Below are positions 25,263-33,697 of a stretch of 39,031 nucleotides of DNA, piece after piece. This stretch comes from JBCBKL01 sp038521825 (GTDB lineage: Bacteria; Pseudomonadota; Alphaproteobacteria; Rhodobacterales; Rhodobacteraceae), in contig JBCBKL010000027.1 in NCBI GenBank assembly GCA_038521825.1, positions 1 to 39,031 on the forward strand, in the 5' to 3' direction. Under the pieces are notes generated by a model that saw nothing but the letters and a program-made list of their open reading frames with translations, did no database searches and had not been told where the DNA came from. Within the stretch, counting starts at the first letter, position 1; each line of letters starts with the position of its first letter. A program made the position numbers and the translations under genes.

Positions 25263-26486
25263 TCAAAAGAACGCCTGCAACCCCGTCTGCGCCCGGCCCA
25301 GGATAAGGGCATGAACGTCGTGCGTGCCCTCATACGTGTTGACGGTCTCAAGGTTCATCAAATGGCGCATAACCTGAAACTCACCCGAAATGCCGTTGCC
25401 ACCATGCATGTCACGGGCGTGCCGCGCGATGTCTAGCGCCTTGCCACAATTGTTCCGCTTGACGATGCTGATCATCTCGGGCGCGGCCTTTGCCGCATCC
25501 ATCAGGCGACCCACCTGCAACGACGCCTGCAAGCCAAGGGCGATCTCAGTCTGCATATCCGCCAGCTTCTTCTGGAAAAGCTGGGTCTGGGCAAGGGGTC
25601 GGTCGAATTGCTTGCGATCAAGGCCGTATTGCCGCGCCGCATGCCAACAGAATTCGGCAGCACCCATGGCACCCCAGGAAATGCCATACCGGGCGCGATT
25701 AAGACAACCGAAGGGGCCCTTCAACCCTTGAACATTCGGTAAAAGGGCCTCTTCGCCAACTTCGACCCCGTCCATCACGATCTCGCCTGTGATTGACGCG
25801 CGCAGAGACAGCTTGTTCTGGATTTTCGGTGCCGAAAGCCCAACCGTGCCTTTTTCCAGCACAAAGCCACGGATCTTGCGATCATGCGCCTCGGACTTCG
25901 CCCAGACGACAAAAACATCGGCGATCGGTGCGTTCGAGATCCACATCTTGGATCCATTCAGCACGTAACCGCCATCGACCTTTTTCGCCGTGGTTTTCAT
26001 CCCGGCCGGATCGCTGCCCGCATCCGGTTCAGTCAGGCCAAAACAACCGATCCACTCGCCGCTCGAAAGCTTTGGCAAATACTTGCGCCGCTGCTCTTCC
26101 GAGCCGTAGGCGTAGATCGGATAGATCACCAGCGACGACTGTACCGACATCATTGAGCGATAGCCGCTGTCAATCCGCTCGACCTCGCGCGCCACAAGGC
26201 CGTACGCAACATACGATCCGCCGAGACCCCCATAGGCCTCAGGCAGCGTCACACCCAAAAGGCCCATGGCGCCCATCTCGGCAAAGATCGAAGGATCGGT
26301 CGTTTCCTGCGCGAAGGCGTCGATCACCCGCGGTGCCAGCTTTTCGCTGCTGTAGGCCTGGGCACTCGCCTGGATCATCCGCTCGTCTTCGGTCAGCTGA
26401 TCAGCCAGCCGGAACGGATCGGCCCAATCGAAACTACCCAGATCGGGCGCGTCCTTGGCGTTCAGTATCTTGGCCTCGGCGTTCAC
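25263..26486 (-). CDS. gcdH: Glutaryl-CoA dehydrogenase
   Basis: An acyl-CoA dehydrogenase that oxidises and decarboxylates glutaryl-CoA to crotonyl-CoA in lysine and tryptophan breakdown. The 407-aa protein has FGLTEPDAGSDPAGMKTTA for FAD and the end TYEGTHDVHALILGRAQTG with the catalytic Glu, the glutaryl-CoA form. The start codon is GTG (NAEAKIL), with GGGGAGG seven bases upstream. A soluble flavoprotein feeding ETF. It may be co-transcribed with the downstream fused E1 gene, but a hairpin lies between. Confidence 0.93.
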   Translation of the reverse strand: MNAEAKILNAKDAPDLGSFDWADPFRLADQLTEDERMIQASAQAYSSEKLAPRVIDAFAQETTDPSIFAEMGAMGLLGVTLPEAYGGLGGSYVAYGLVAREVERIDSGYRSMMSVQSSLVIYPIYAYGSEEQRRKYLPKLSSGEWIGCFGLTEPDAGSDPAGMKTTAKKVDGGYVLNGSKMWISNAPIADVFVVWAKSEAHDRKIRGFVLEKGTVGLSAPKIQNKLSLRASITGEIVMDGVEVGEEALLPNVQGLKGPFGCLNRARYGISWGAMGAAEFCWHAARQYGLDRKQFDRPLAQTQLFQKKLADMQTEIALGLQASLQVGRLMDAAKAAPEMISIVKRNNCGKALDIARHARDMHGGNGISGEFQVMRHLMNLETVNTYEGTHDVHALILGRAQTGLQAFF

Positions 26487-26508
26487 GGCGGTTCCTCCCC
26501 TGACAAAT

Positions 26509-26593
26509 CAATTCGCTTTAACGCCAAGCCGACTTATGGCGGCGTTGTCTCGCATGTATGGTTGCGACAAACCGCTGGCAAATGCAATTCGCT
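26509..26593. repeat. Paired direct repeat upstream of gcdH
   Basis: The nonamer CAATTCGCT occurs at 26509-26517 and again at 26585-26593 in the 227-base gap between gcdH and the divergent cupredoxin-like gene. No gene was recognised in this gap. Two copies 76 bases apart might be regulator sites, but a chance match is possible. Confidence 0.25.
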
Positions 26594-26713
26594 CCAAGGT
26601 CACATCTCCTTCGGTCTGCGGTTGAGTAATCGCCTCCAATCGACCTCAATCCATCCGCAAAAACGTCTAACTGGCGCGGCAGAACCGGACGTCGAGGCAA
26701 TCCGGTAGTAGTA

Positions 26714-27079
26714 ATGAGTATCCCCATGCCTGTGCGGCGCGTTTTGTCGCTGGCATCATTTATCGTCTCCGCGTTGGTCACGACCGCCGCAGCAAAGGAG
26801 CGCGTCGTCATCATCCTGGCCGAGACGTATTTCCCAACGGTGATCTACGTCGAAACCGGCGATCGGCTTCGCTTTGTCAACTACAGCGGCAAAGAGCACG
26901 TGGTCAGATCTCTCGACGGATCGTGGTCACTGGGTCCACTTGCGGCCAATAGCGAACACCTTGTCGACGTCGACCCATCCATGGCGCCCGTCTTCCTCGG
27001 GACCAATATCGGCCTCATGGGGTCGGTGCATGAATTCCGAGGCAAGATCGTCTTTGACCGGTCACCGCTGGCGAACTAG
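26714..27079 (+). CDS. Secreted cupredoxin-like protein
   Basis: A 121-aa protein. Residues ~1-27 form a signal peptide (RRVLSLASFIVSALVTTAAA). The rest reads as a small beta barrel with YVETGDRLRFVNYSGKEHVVRSL and a late GLMGSVHEFRGKIVFD, the order of plastocyanin-type cupredoxins. Two His (EHVV and SVHEF) and a Met are near the expected copper sites, but the Cys ligand between them is missing (VFLGTNIG instead). It may not bind type-1 copper. The start could be 4 codons later at MPVRRV. Divergent from gcdH. Function unknown. Confidence 0.75.
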   Translation: MSIPMPVRRVLSLASFIVSALVTTAAAKERVVIILAETYFPTVIYVETGDRLRFVNYSGKEHVVRSLDGSWSLGPLAANSEHLVDVDPSMAPVFLGTNIGLMGSVHEFRGKIVFDRSPLAN

Positions 27080-27185
27080 CGGGCAAGTTCGTTTTCAAGT
27101 TCGTTGGCTATAGACCTTCCCCACGGATGGTGCGGGCAAGGCTGCTGCAAAGCGTCTGGTACGATGAAGACGCAAACGCGGGCGC

Positions 27186-27226
27186 CAAAACAAACTTCGC
27201 CTCGCTGTCGATCCAGCGAGGCGAAG
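27186..27226 (-). terminator. Intrinsic terminator after the 5'-nucleotidase gene
   Basis: A perfect 12-bp stem (CTTCGCCTCGCT with AGCGAGGCGAAG, eight-base loop) at 27195-27226 lies 61 bases past the stop of the minus-strand 5'-nucleotidase gene. In that direction it is followed by TTTGTTTTGG, a U-rich tract. The remaining sequence between the cupredoxin-like gene and this hairpin shows only a short direct repeat of AAGTTCGTT. Confidence 0.85.
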
Positions 27227-27287
27227 GCCGTCTTGGGAAAGAGGTCTGGCTATAGCCCCACCTCATATGAAAAAAGATAGGCTTGGC

Positions 27288-28844
27288 CTACTTCATCGTG
27301 ATGCGCCCGTCGGTGTACGGTTGGAATGGACTTTGTGCGGCGAGATACTCCGCCGTCACGTCAGCCAAGTCGGGTCCGTAGTCATAGGCATTCAGGGCGG
27401 AACGGAACATCTTGTAACCGTCTCCCCCGTTGCGGACGTAATTGTTCGACACCACACCATAGAGCTTGTCCATCTCAAGCGGCGCCCCCCCGATCATGAT
27501 CTCGGAAACCCGGCTGCCCACCTCGGCCCCGGCCTCGATCGTCATGCGCATGCCGGCAACCTGAGGGAAACGCCCGGCACCCTCTTCGATCTGGCTGACC
27601 CCGTTTTCCAACGCCTCTTTCAGAACTGCACCGGTCACTTGGAACGTTGACAGCGTGTTCTGGAAAGGCAGGACGGTGAGAACCTCACCCATGGTGACAT
27701 CGCCCGCATCGATCGAAGCCCGGATACCGCCACCATTCTGGATGGCGATGTCAATCCCCTGATCCTTGACCCGGGCCAACATGGCGTCGGCGATCAGCGA
27801 CCCCATGGCGCATTCCCGCGCGCGGCAGTCTTCGCGGACGCCTACAATCTCCGTCGCCGTTTCAGCCACAACGCGATTGCGGATCTCTTCGAGCGGCTTG
27901 GCCGCTTCGGCAATACGGGCAACTGTCGCGTCCTCTTCGGCCACTGCAGCATCCATGATCAGCGGCTCGCCGACCGCTTCGGTGATGACGCCCGCGTCGT
28001 CGAAGGTCACCTTCAATTCACCGAGGAACTTGCCATAGGCATACGCCTGCACAATTGCCGTATCGCCGACCATGGTGGGATAGGCGCCCTCAGCACGGTC
28101 GGAGGTGTTCGAGAGGTAGGTATTGGAATGGCCCCCGACGATGATATCGACACCGCTTGTTTCGCGCGCCACGCGCTGATCGACGCTGAAGCCCGAGTGG
28201 CTGAGAACGATGATCTTGTTGACGCCCTCGCTCGTCAGACGATCAACCTCGCCTTGCACAGCCGCGACCGGATCGCTGAAGGTGATGTTGGGACCGGGCG
28301 AAGCCAGTTCGTCGGTGTCTTCCGGGGTCAGGCCAATCAGGCCCAGTTTTTCACCGCCGCGTTCGATCACGATGGATTTGCGCAGCACGTCTGCAAGCAA
28401 GGGCTCCGCGCTGACATCCGCGTTCGACATCAGAACCGGAAACTCGACCGCATCCATGAACCCGCGCAACACTTCCGGGCCGTCGTCGAATTCGTGGTTG
28501 CCCACGGTCATCGCGTCATACCCAAGCTTGTTCATCATCTCGGCCGCCAGAGCCCCCTTGTAGTATGTGTAGAACAAGGTGCCCTGGAACTGATCACCCC
28601 CGTCGACAAGGATCGAATTGTTGGTGCGGGCCCGCGCGGCCTCGACCGCCGTCACAAGCCGGGCGGATCCGCCAAAGCACTCGCCTGCGGCATTGTCTTC
28701 GGCGCTGCAGGGGCCGTCATACTTGCTGATCGGCTCAAACCGGGCGTGGAAGTCATTCGTGTGCAGGATGGTCAGCTGATAATCAGCGGCAGCCCCACCC
28801 GCCGTCAGGGCAAGGGCAGCCGCAGCAGTCAAGAAGCGATTCAT
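27288..28844 (-). CDS. Periplasmic 5'-nucleotidase / metallophosphoesterase
   Basis: A 518-aa UshA-type enzyme that hydrolyses nucleotides (and possibly nucleotide sugars) in the periplasm. A signal peptide (MNRFLTAAAALALTAGGAAA) is followed by the dinuclear metal site in order: LHTNDFHARF, DGGDQFQG, VGNHEFDDG, VLSHSG and GGHSNT. The C-terminal substrate domain (IQNGGGIRASIDAG; NNYVRNGGDGYKMF) completes the family. GGGGAG stands before the ATG. A terminator follows. Single-gene unit; it may feed phosphate or nucleosides. Confidence 0.94.
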   Translation of the reverse strand: MNRFLTAAAALALTAGGAAADYQLTILHTNDFHARFEPISKYDGPCSAEDNAAGECFGGSARLVTAVEAARARTNNSILVDGGDQFQGTLFYTYYKGALAAEMMNKLGYDAMTVGNHEFDDGPEVLRGFMDAVEFPVLMSNADVSAEPLLADVLRKSIVIERGGEKLGLIGLTPEDTDELASPGPNITFSDPVAAVQGEVDRLTSEGVNKIIVLSHSGFSVDQRVARETSGVDIIVGGHSNTYLSNTSDRAEGAYPTMVGDTAIVQAYAYGKFLGELKVTFDDAGVITEAVGEPLIMDAAVAEEDATVARIAEAAKPLEEIRNRVVAETATEIVGVREDCRARECAMGSLIADAMLARVKDQGIDIAIQNGGGIRASIDAGDVTMGEVLTVLPFQNTLSTFQVTGAVLKEALENGVSQIEEGAGRFPQVAGMRMTIEAGAEVGSRVSEIMIGGAPLEMDKLYGVVSNNYVRNGGDGYKMFRSALNAYDYGPDLADVTAEYLAAQSPFQPYTDGRITMK

Positions 28845-28951
28845 CGTATTCTCCCCATTGTATGTTCTGTCGCCATTTCGCGCCTTATGCAGCCGAGAGT
28901 CAAAGGGGCAGGCCGCTTGACCTTGCGAACTGACGCCGCCATCAGGGGATC

Positions 28952-29290
28952 ATGCTGATTTTCAAGATCTTTCGGGCCGGGGAATGGGCGGAATTCGATG
29001 CAGCCGGGGTGACCACGGGTGCCCCCATCGACGTTGCTGACGGTTACGTCCATTTTTCTACCGCTGACCAGGCGGCAGAGACGGCGGCGAAACACTTCGC
29101 TGGTGAGGACGGGCTCGTTCTTCTGGCACTCGAGGCAGACGCGCTCGGCCCCGCGCTGAAATGGGAACTCTCGCGTGGCGGCGCGCTTTTCCCGCATCTC
29201 TATCGAGAGCTGAGGATGGAGGATGTGTTGTGGAGTAAGGCTCTGCCTCTTAAAAACGGTGTTCATCAGTTCCCGGATAACTTGACATGA
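28952..29290 (+). CDS. DUF952-family protein
   Basis: A 112-aa soluble protein starting MLIFKIFRAGEWAEF. It has the DUF952 pattern: DGYVHFSTADQAAETAAKHF, then LVLLALEADALG and the end FPHLYRELRMEDVLW. The role of the family is not established; it is often described with an ADP-ribosyltransferase-like fold. AGGGG precedes the ATG. Its stop overlaps the next start as ATGA. The next two genes also overlap, so it appears to be first in a DUF952-DUF1330-pyrD operon. Confidence 0.9.
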   Translation: MLIFKIFRAGEWAEFDAAGVTTGAPIDVADGYVHFSTADQAAETAAKHFAGEDGLVLLALEADALGPALKWELSRGGALFPHLYRELRMEDVLWSKALPLKNGVHQFPDNLT

Positions 29291-29721
29291 CCGGCGCCCA
29301 TATCGATCCGACCCGCGCCCAGTTCGAAACATTCAAGTCGCTGGATCGCGACGGACCGATCGAAATGCTGAATCTCGTCCGGTTTCGTGACCGCGCTGCT
29401 TATCCTGACGACCATCCGCTCGTCGAAAGCGGGCTCAGCGGCGCAGACGCGTATGCCCACTATGGCAAGGACACTGCGCAGATCCTTGAAAAGGTTGGCG
29501 GAATCATACTTTGGCGGGGCAACTATGAATCCGTCCTGATCGGCCCGCAGGACGAGCAATGGGACGCCATATTCATTGCCCGTTATCCGACGGCCCACGC
29601 GTTTCTCGCAATGGTGACCGATCCGGACTATCAGGTTGCCGTTGTCCACAGGCAGGCCGCCGTGCTGACATCGCGGCTGATACGGTGTGGATCATCCTCA
29701 AGCGGAACAGCGTTTGGATGA
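29287..29721 (+). CDS. DUF1330-family protein
   Basis: A 144-aa protein with the DUF1330 ferredoxin-like fold: GPIEMLNLVRFRDRAAY, AYAHYGKDTAQILEKVGG, GIILWRGNYESVLIG, and WDAIFIARYPTAHAFLAMVTDPDY. The last pattern is characteristic. No catalytic residues can be assigned. Start and stop overlap the DUF952 gene and pyrD by 4 bases each, so it is translationally coupled to both. Confidence 0.88.
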   Translation: MTGAHIDPTRAQFETFKSLDRDGPIEMLNLVRFRDRAAYPDDHPLVESGLSGADAYAHYGKDTAQILEKVGGIILWRGNYESVLIGPQDEQWDAIFIARYPTAHAFLAMVTDPDYQVAVVHRQAAVLTSRLIRCGSSSSGTAFG

Positions 29722-30770
29722 TGCACCTGATTGAAAAGGCCGGGCTGAGGGTCCTTCGCAGCATTGATCCTGAAGCCGCTCACGGCCTTGCTCTTCGCGC
29801 GGTCCATACACCACTTGTCCACAAGCCCGGACCGATATCCACAACCCGGCTCAGCACTCGTATTGCCGGGTTAGACCTGCCGAATCCAATAGGGCTCGCC
29901 GCGGGTTTTGACAAAAATGCCATCGCACTTGGCCCGCTGATGCAGGCCGGCTTCGGGTTTCTCGAGGTCGGTGCCGCGACACCCAAACCTCAGCCCGGCA
30001 ACCCGAAGCCTCGCCTTTTCCGCCTGACGGAAGACCGAGGCGTGATCAATCGCTTCGGATTCAACAACGATGGTGCAGAGGTCATAGCGCAACGCCTGGC
30101 AGCCCGACCTAACGGTATCCCGGTCGGTCTAAACCTAGGCGCCAACAAGGACAGCACAGATAAGGCTGATGACTTCGCGCAAGTTATGAAGATCGCCACT
30201 CAACATATTGATTTTGCTACAATAAACGTGTCTTCTCCAAACACGGAAAAGTTACGCGACCTGCAAGGAGCAAAGGCGCTTTCTGCCCTACTGCAGGGTG
30301 TGATGGCAGTACGGAGTGATACGCCGGTTTTCCTTAAGATCGCTCCCGATCTGACGCCCTACGACCTCGCCGACATCGCCGCAATCGCCACCGAAAACGG
30401 CGTCGACGCTATCATCGCGACGAATACGACAGTGTCGCGCGACGGCCTACAAAGCGCGCATGCATCACAAGCGGGCGGGCTTTCGGGAAAGCCGCTCTTT
30501 GATCTATCCACAAAGGTACTAGCGCAACTCTCGACACTCACCACGATTCCGCTGATTGGGGTCGGAGGTGTCAGCAGCGGGGCCGATGCATTCGCCAAGA
30601 TCCAAGCCGGCGCCAGCGCCGTCCAACTCTACACTGCGCTGGCATACCAGGGGCTCAGTCTGGTTACTCGTATTGCAGAAGAGCTTGATGACCTGCTTGC
30701 CAAAAACGGCTTTAGCTCTGTCTTGGAAGCTGTTGGAACCAAGCGTGAAAACTGGCTCAATATCGAATGA
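29718..30770 (+). CDS. pyrD: Dihydroorotate dehydrogenase (quinone), class 2
   Basis: PyrD oxidises dihydroorotate to orotate at the inner membrane with quinone as acceptor, the fourth step of UMP synthesis. The 350-aa protein has the amphipathic N-terminus of class 2 (MMHLIEKAGLRVLRSIDPEAAH), GLAAGFDKNA for FMN, the catalytic Ser in NVSSPNT, and IGVGGVSSGADA. Two adjacent ATGs are possible; the first overlaps the DUF1330 stop as ATGA. Last gene of its operon. Confidence 0.97.
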   Translation: MMHLIEKAGLRVLRSIDPEAAHGLALRAVHTPLVHKPGPISTTRLSTRIAGLDLPNPIGLAAGFDKNAIALGPLMQAGFGFLEVGAATPKPQPGNPKPRLFRLTEDRGVINRFGFNNDGAEVIAQRLAARPNGIPVGLNLGANKDSTDKADDFAQVMKIATQHIDFATINVSSPNTEKLRDLQGAKALSALLQGVMAVRSDTPVFLKIAPDLTPYDLADIAAIATENGVDAIIATNTTVSRDGLQSAHASQAGGLSGKPLFDLSTKVLAQLSTLTTIPLIGVGGVSSGADAFAKIQAGASAVQLYTALAYQGLSLVTRIAEELDDLLAKNGFSSVLEAVGTKRENWLNIE

Positions 30771-30896
30771 TTCGATGTGTTGTCGGCAGCGCGCGAAACA
30801 CCTTTTTGATCTGCTGTTTCGCCTGGTCCAACGGACAGAGATCGACTTTGGTTGGGTCCCAATCCGCAGCTTGGTATCAAACAGCCCGTCAACACG

Positions 30897-32240
30897 TCAC
30901 GTTTTGACGGCCATGTCGTCAGCCGCTGCTTCCAGCGCGGGATAGCGCAGGCCCAACGTCACGCCACGCGCGATGAACGAAACAAGCAGGGCGGCCCAGA
31001 GGCCGTGATTATCCAGCACCGGGATCAGCAACCAGATCGCCATCCAGTAGATGATAAAGCTGACTATCATCATGTTTCGCATGTCGCGGCTGCGCGTTGC
31101 GCCGATGAAGATCCCGTCGAACATCCAGGCGGCACAGCCCAAAATTGGCGCAACGACCATCCAGGGCAGAAACTCACGCGCGACCCTTTGCACGTCGAGA
31201 TCCTTGGCCATCACGTCAATCAGCCACGGCCCCACCGCGAGGAAAAAGAACGCCATCGTTCCGCAGACGACCGCACCCCACATCGATGTCACGATCGCGC
31301 CACGCCGCAGCCTGACCCGGTCACCCCGCCCCATCGACCGGGCAATCAGAGTTTCAGCGGCGAATGCAAAGCCATCCATCGCATAGGCAGTGATGTACAT
31401 GAACTGGATCAACACCTCATTCGCGGCCAGCGTCACTTCGCCAAAGCGGGCGCCGATGAAAACGAATGAGGTGAAGATGATCATCAGAAGGGCCGAGCGG
31501 ATCAGGATATCGGTATTCAACAGCGCCATCCGGATCAGCTTGGCCCGGTCAAAGACGCGGATCCAGTCGCGCCAATCCGGCAGGTCAAACGCCGAGCGGC
31601 AAAGATAAAGCCCCAGCCCTGCCCCAGTGATCTCGGCAATCGCCGTCGCAATCGCCACACCCTCGACACCCCAGCCAAGGCCGAGAACGAACCAAAGGTC
31701 CAGCAAGATGTTAACCCCGTTCATCACAAACTGAACCCAGAACACACCCATGGTCCGTTCCATTGCGACCAGCCAACCGGTCAGGGCATAGACGGCAATG
31801 GCAAAGGGCGCGGTCCAGATCCGAATGAACAGGTAATCGCGGGCCAGGCCCTCAACCTCTTCCGTCGTCGGGTCCCAGGAAAAGGCTGCCCATGTGATCA
31901 AAGGATAGCAGGCGATCAACAAAAGCCCCCCGGCCCCTGCGATCAGCAAAGCGCGGGTCAGGATTGCCGACACCTCGGCTTCGTCCCCGGCCCCCGCAGC
32001 CTGACCCACAAGGCCCACGGTGCCCATGCGCAGAAAGCCGAAGATCCAGTAGGCGGTCGACAAGATAATCGCACCCATCGCCACCGCCCCAATCGGAGCC
32101 GCCTCGCCCATTTGCCCCACAACGCCCACATCGACGGCGCCGAGGATAGGAACGGTGGCGTTCGACAGGACGATAGGCAGCGCGATCTTCAGCACCCGCC
32201 GATGCGTGATCGGCTGCGGAGACTCGGTAATGTCAGTCAC
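30897..32240 (-). CDS. MATE-family efflux transporter
   Basis: A 447-aa membrane protein with about 12 TM helices and the MATE arrangement of two six-helix halves. It starts at a GTG (TDITESPQPITHRRVLKIALPIVLSN). Characteristic pieces are VDVGVVGQMGEAAPIGAVAMG and, in the second half, LAANEVLIQFMYITAYAMDGFAFAAETLIAR, closest to the DinF subgroup. It exports cationic compounds with H+ or Na+; the substrate is unknown. The start overlaps the upstream thioesterase gene by 8 bases, so they are likely one operon. Confidence 0.93.
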   Translation of the reverse strand: MTDITESPQPITHRRVLKIALPIVLSNATVPILGAVDVGVVGQMGEAAPIGAVAMGAIILSTAYWIFGFLRMGTVGLVGQAAGAGDEAEVSAILTRALLIAGAGGLLLIACYPLITWAAFSWDPTTEEVEGLARDYLFIRIWTAPFAIAVYALTGWLVAMERTMGVFWVQFVMNGVNILLDLWFVLGLGWGVEGVAIATAIAEITGAGLGLYLCRSAFDLPDWRDWIRVFDRAKLIRMALLNTDILIRSALLMIIFTSFVFIGARFGEVTLAANEVLIQFMYITAYAMDGFAFAAETLIARSMGRGDRVRLRRGAIVTSMWGAVVCGTMAFFFLAVGPWLIDVMAKDLDVQRVAREFLPWMVVAPILGCAAWMFDGIFIGATRSRDMRNMMIVSFIIYWMAIWLLIPVLDNHGLWAALLVSFIARGVTLGLRYPALEAAADDMAVKT

Positions 32241-32745
32241 GCCGCTGCGGCATCAGGAAATGACCGGTAGCCTGGGCAAACAAGCGGTCGCGATTATCTT
32301 GCCAGCCCTCGACATGGACAGTGGCGTAGCGGCGCCCAGACCGAACGACCTTGGCCCGGGCATAGGCATCCCGCGGAAGGCCAGATCGCAGATAATCGAT
32401 GCTGAAACTGATTGTCTTAGGCAGTCGTGGTAGGGGTTGGTTTTCTGGCATATCGAAATCCAGCGCGCCGCTTTCGATATCTTCCCAAAGATACCCCCAG
32501 CTCAGGGTCATAACCGATGTCAGTTCCAGAAAAGCCGATGTAACCCCACCATGCAAAGCAGGCAGAAGCGGATTGCCAATAAGCTTCTCGGCGAAGGGCA
32601 GGATACCGGTCAATTCATCACCGCGGCGATCAAAGTGAACGCCAAGATACTGGATATAAGGCACCGCCCCCACGAGGGCCTGAAGAGCGGCGTCGCGGCG
32701 CTGTTTGACAACCTGCACCGGTTCAGGCTTGGCGCGCAAGCTCAT
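32233..32745 (-). CDS. PaaI-type hot-dog thioesterase (first of pair by size, downstream gene)
   Basis: A 170-aa hot-dog fold protein. The motif LPALHGGVTSAFLELTSVMTLSWGY contains the HGG block of PaaI thioesterases, and SIDYLRSGLPRDAYARAKVVRSGRRYATVHVEGWQ the typical sheet. It lacks the Asp of the canonical HGGxxxxLxD (here Glu after FL). It probably hydrolyses an acyl-CoA. ATG overlaps the stop of the upstream thioesterase as ATGA, and its own stop overlaps the MATE start. Confidence 0.87.
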   Translation of the reverse strand: MSLRAKPEPVQVVKQRRDAALQALVGAVPYIQYLGVHFDRRGDELTGILPFAEKLIGNPLLPALHGGVTSAFLELTSVMTLSWGYLWEDIESGALDFDMPENQPLPRLPKTISFSIDYLRSGLPRDAYARAKVVRSGRRYATVHVEGWQDNRDRLFAQATGHFLMPQRRD

Positions 32746-33164
32746 CTGCGGCCCTCGACCGTAAAGGTGCCGGCCGCAGTAGCCACAGGGTTTTCCTCAT
32801 CCGCGTCCGTCGCCGTGGCGCGCACGAAAGCAACGCTTCGGGTCACGTGATAGCAATGGGCCCTCGTCGTAATGGGCTCACCCGGCGTGGCGGCACGCAT
32901 GTAGTCGATGCGCAAATCAATCGTGGCCGTACCTCCTGGATTGGCCGGATGGGCCATCACGGCCGCGCCGCAACACGTGTCCATCAGCGCCGAGACCGCG
33001 CCGCCATGAATGACGCCGGTCTTGGGGTCGCCTACAAGGCGTTCGTCATAGGGCATCACGATGGTGGCCTTGCCATCCTCCAGATCGGTCAGATCCATCC
33101 CCAATTCGCGAGCGTGGGGGATCGCCTCGATGAATTGGCGGGCCAATTGCGCCTTCTCGCTCAT
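32742..33164 (-). CDS. PaaI-type hot-dog thioesterase (upstream gene)
   Basis: A 140-aa protein starting MSEKAQLARQF; longer in-frame starts add a basic stretch of 34 residues that does not fit. The motif GVIHGGAVSALMDTCCGAAV has HGG and the active Asp of the PaaI family, followed by TIDLRIDYMRAATPGEPITTRAHCYHVTRSVAFVRATA. The likely substrate is an acyl-CoA, perhaps phenylacetyl-type, but this is inference. First gene of a three-gene operon: thioesterase, thioesterase, MATE. Divergent from a MerR gene, which may control it. Confidence 0.9.
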   Translation of the reverse strand: MSEKAQLARQFIEAIPHARELGMDLTDLEDGKATIVMPYDERLVGDPKTGVIHGGAVSALMDTCCGAAVMAHPANPGGTATIDLRIDYMRAATPGEPITTRAHCYHVTRSVAFVRATATDADEENPVATAAGTFTVEGRR

Positions 33165-33292
33165 AGGGATTTTCCGAAACGTTGCTGCATGCCGCGATAT
33201 GACCCGACCAACCAGGCGAGGGCAAGAGCGGTGGTTGCGCTTCAAATCGGGCCGCCTTAGGGTCACACGCGGGGAGAGAGAACACGAGGGCC

Positions 33293-33661
33293 ATGGCTGA
33301 CGACCGTCTGAGCTTTAAAGAGATGTGCGCGGCATTCGACGTAACGCCACGCACACTGCGCTACTACGAATATATCGAATTGCTGCAGCCGGATCGCGAA
33401 GGGCGCGCGCGCTTTTACGGGCCGCGGGAACGGGCGCGGATGAAGCTCATCCTGCGCGGCCGCAAGTTCGGCTTTCAGCTCGAAGACATCCGACAATGGC
33501 TGCTGATCTATGAACACGAAGGGACCGAGGCGCAGATGCGGGCCTGGGTCGATCTGGCCGACGGGCAACTCAAGGAGCTTGCTGACCAGCGCGCGCAACT
33601 CGACGAGGCGATGGCCGAGCTGCAAGATCTGCGCGACAGCGTCGCGGATGAGTTAGGATAG
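33293..33661 (+). CDS. MerR-family regulator
   Basis: A 122-aa protein with the MerR winged helix at the start (LSFKEMCAAFDVTPRTLRYYEYIELLQPDREGRARFYG) and a dimerising coiled coil after residue ~75 (LADGQLKELADQRAQLDEAMAELQDLRDS). There are no Cys metal ligands near the C-terminus, so it is not a metal sensor. Related Roseobacter proteins sit beside acyl-CoA metabolism genes. It is divergent from the thioesterase-MATE operon (128 bases between starts) and may regulate it. Confidence 0.88.
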   Translation: MADDRLSFKEMCAAFDVTPRTLRYYEYIELLQPDREGRARFYGPRERARMKLILRGRKFGFQLEDIRQWLLIYEHEGTEAQMRAWVDLADGQLKELADQRAQLDEAMAELQDLRDSVADELG

Positions 33662-33697
33662 ATACGCCGCCGCAGGCCTGACGGCTTCACTGGAACA

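Noticed and set aside
26518..26814. A 98-codon minus-strand frame covering the gcdH upstream gap
   Set aside because: It overlaps the signal-peptide part of the cupredoxin-like gene and reads as Arg/Thr-rich filler.
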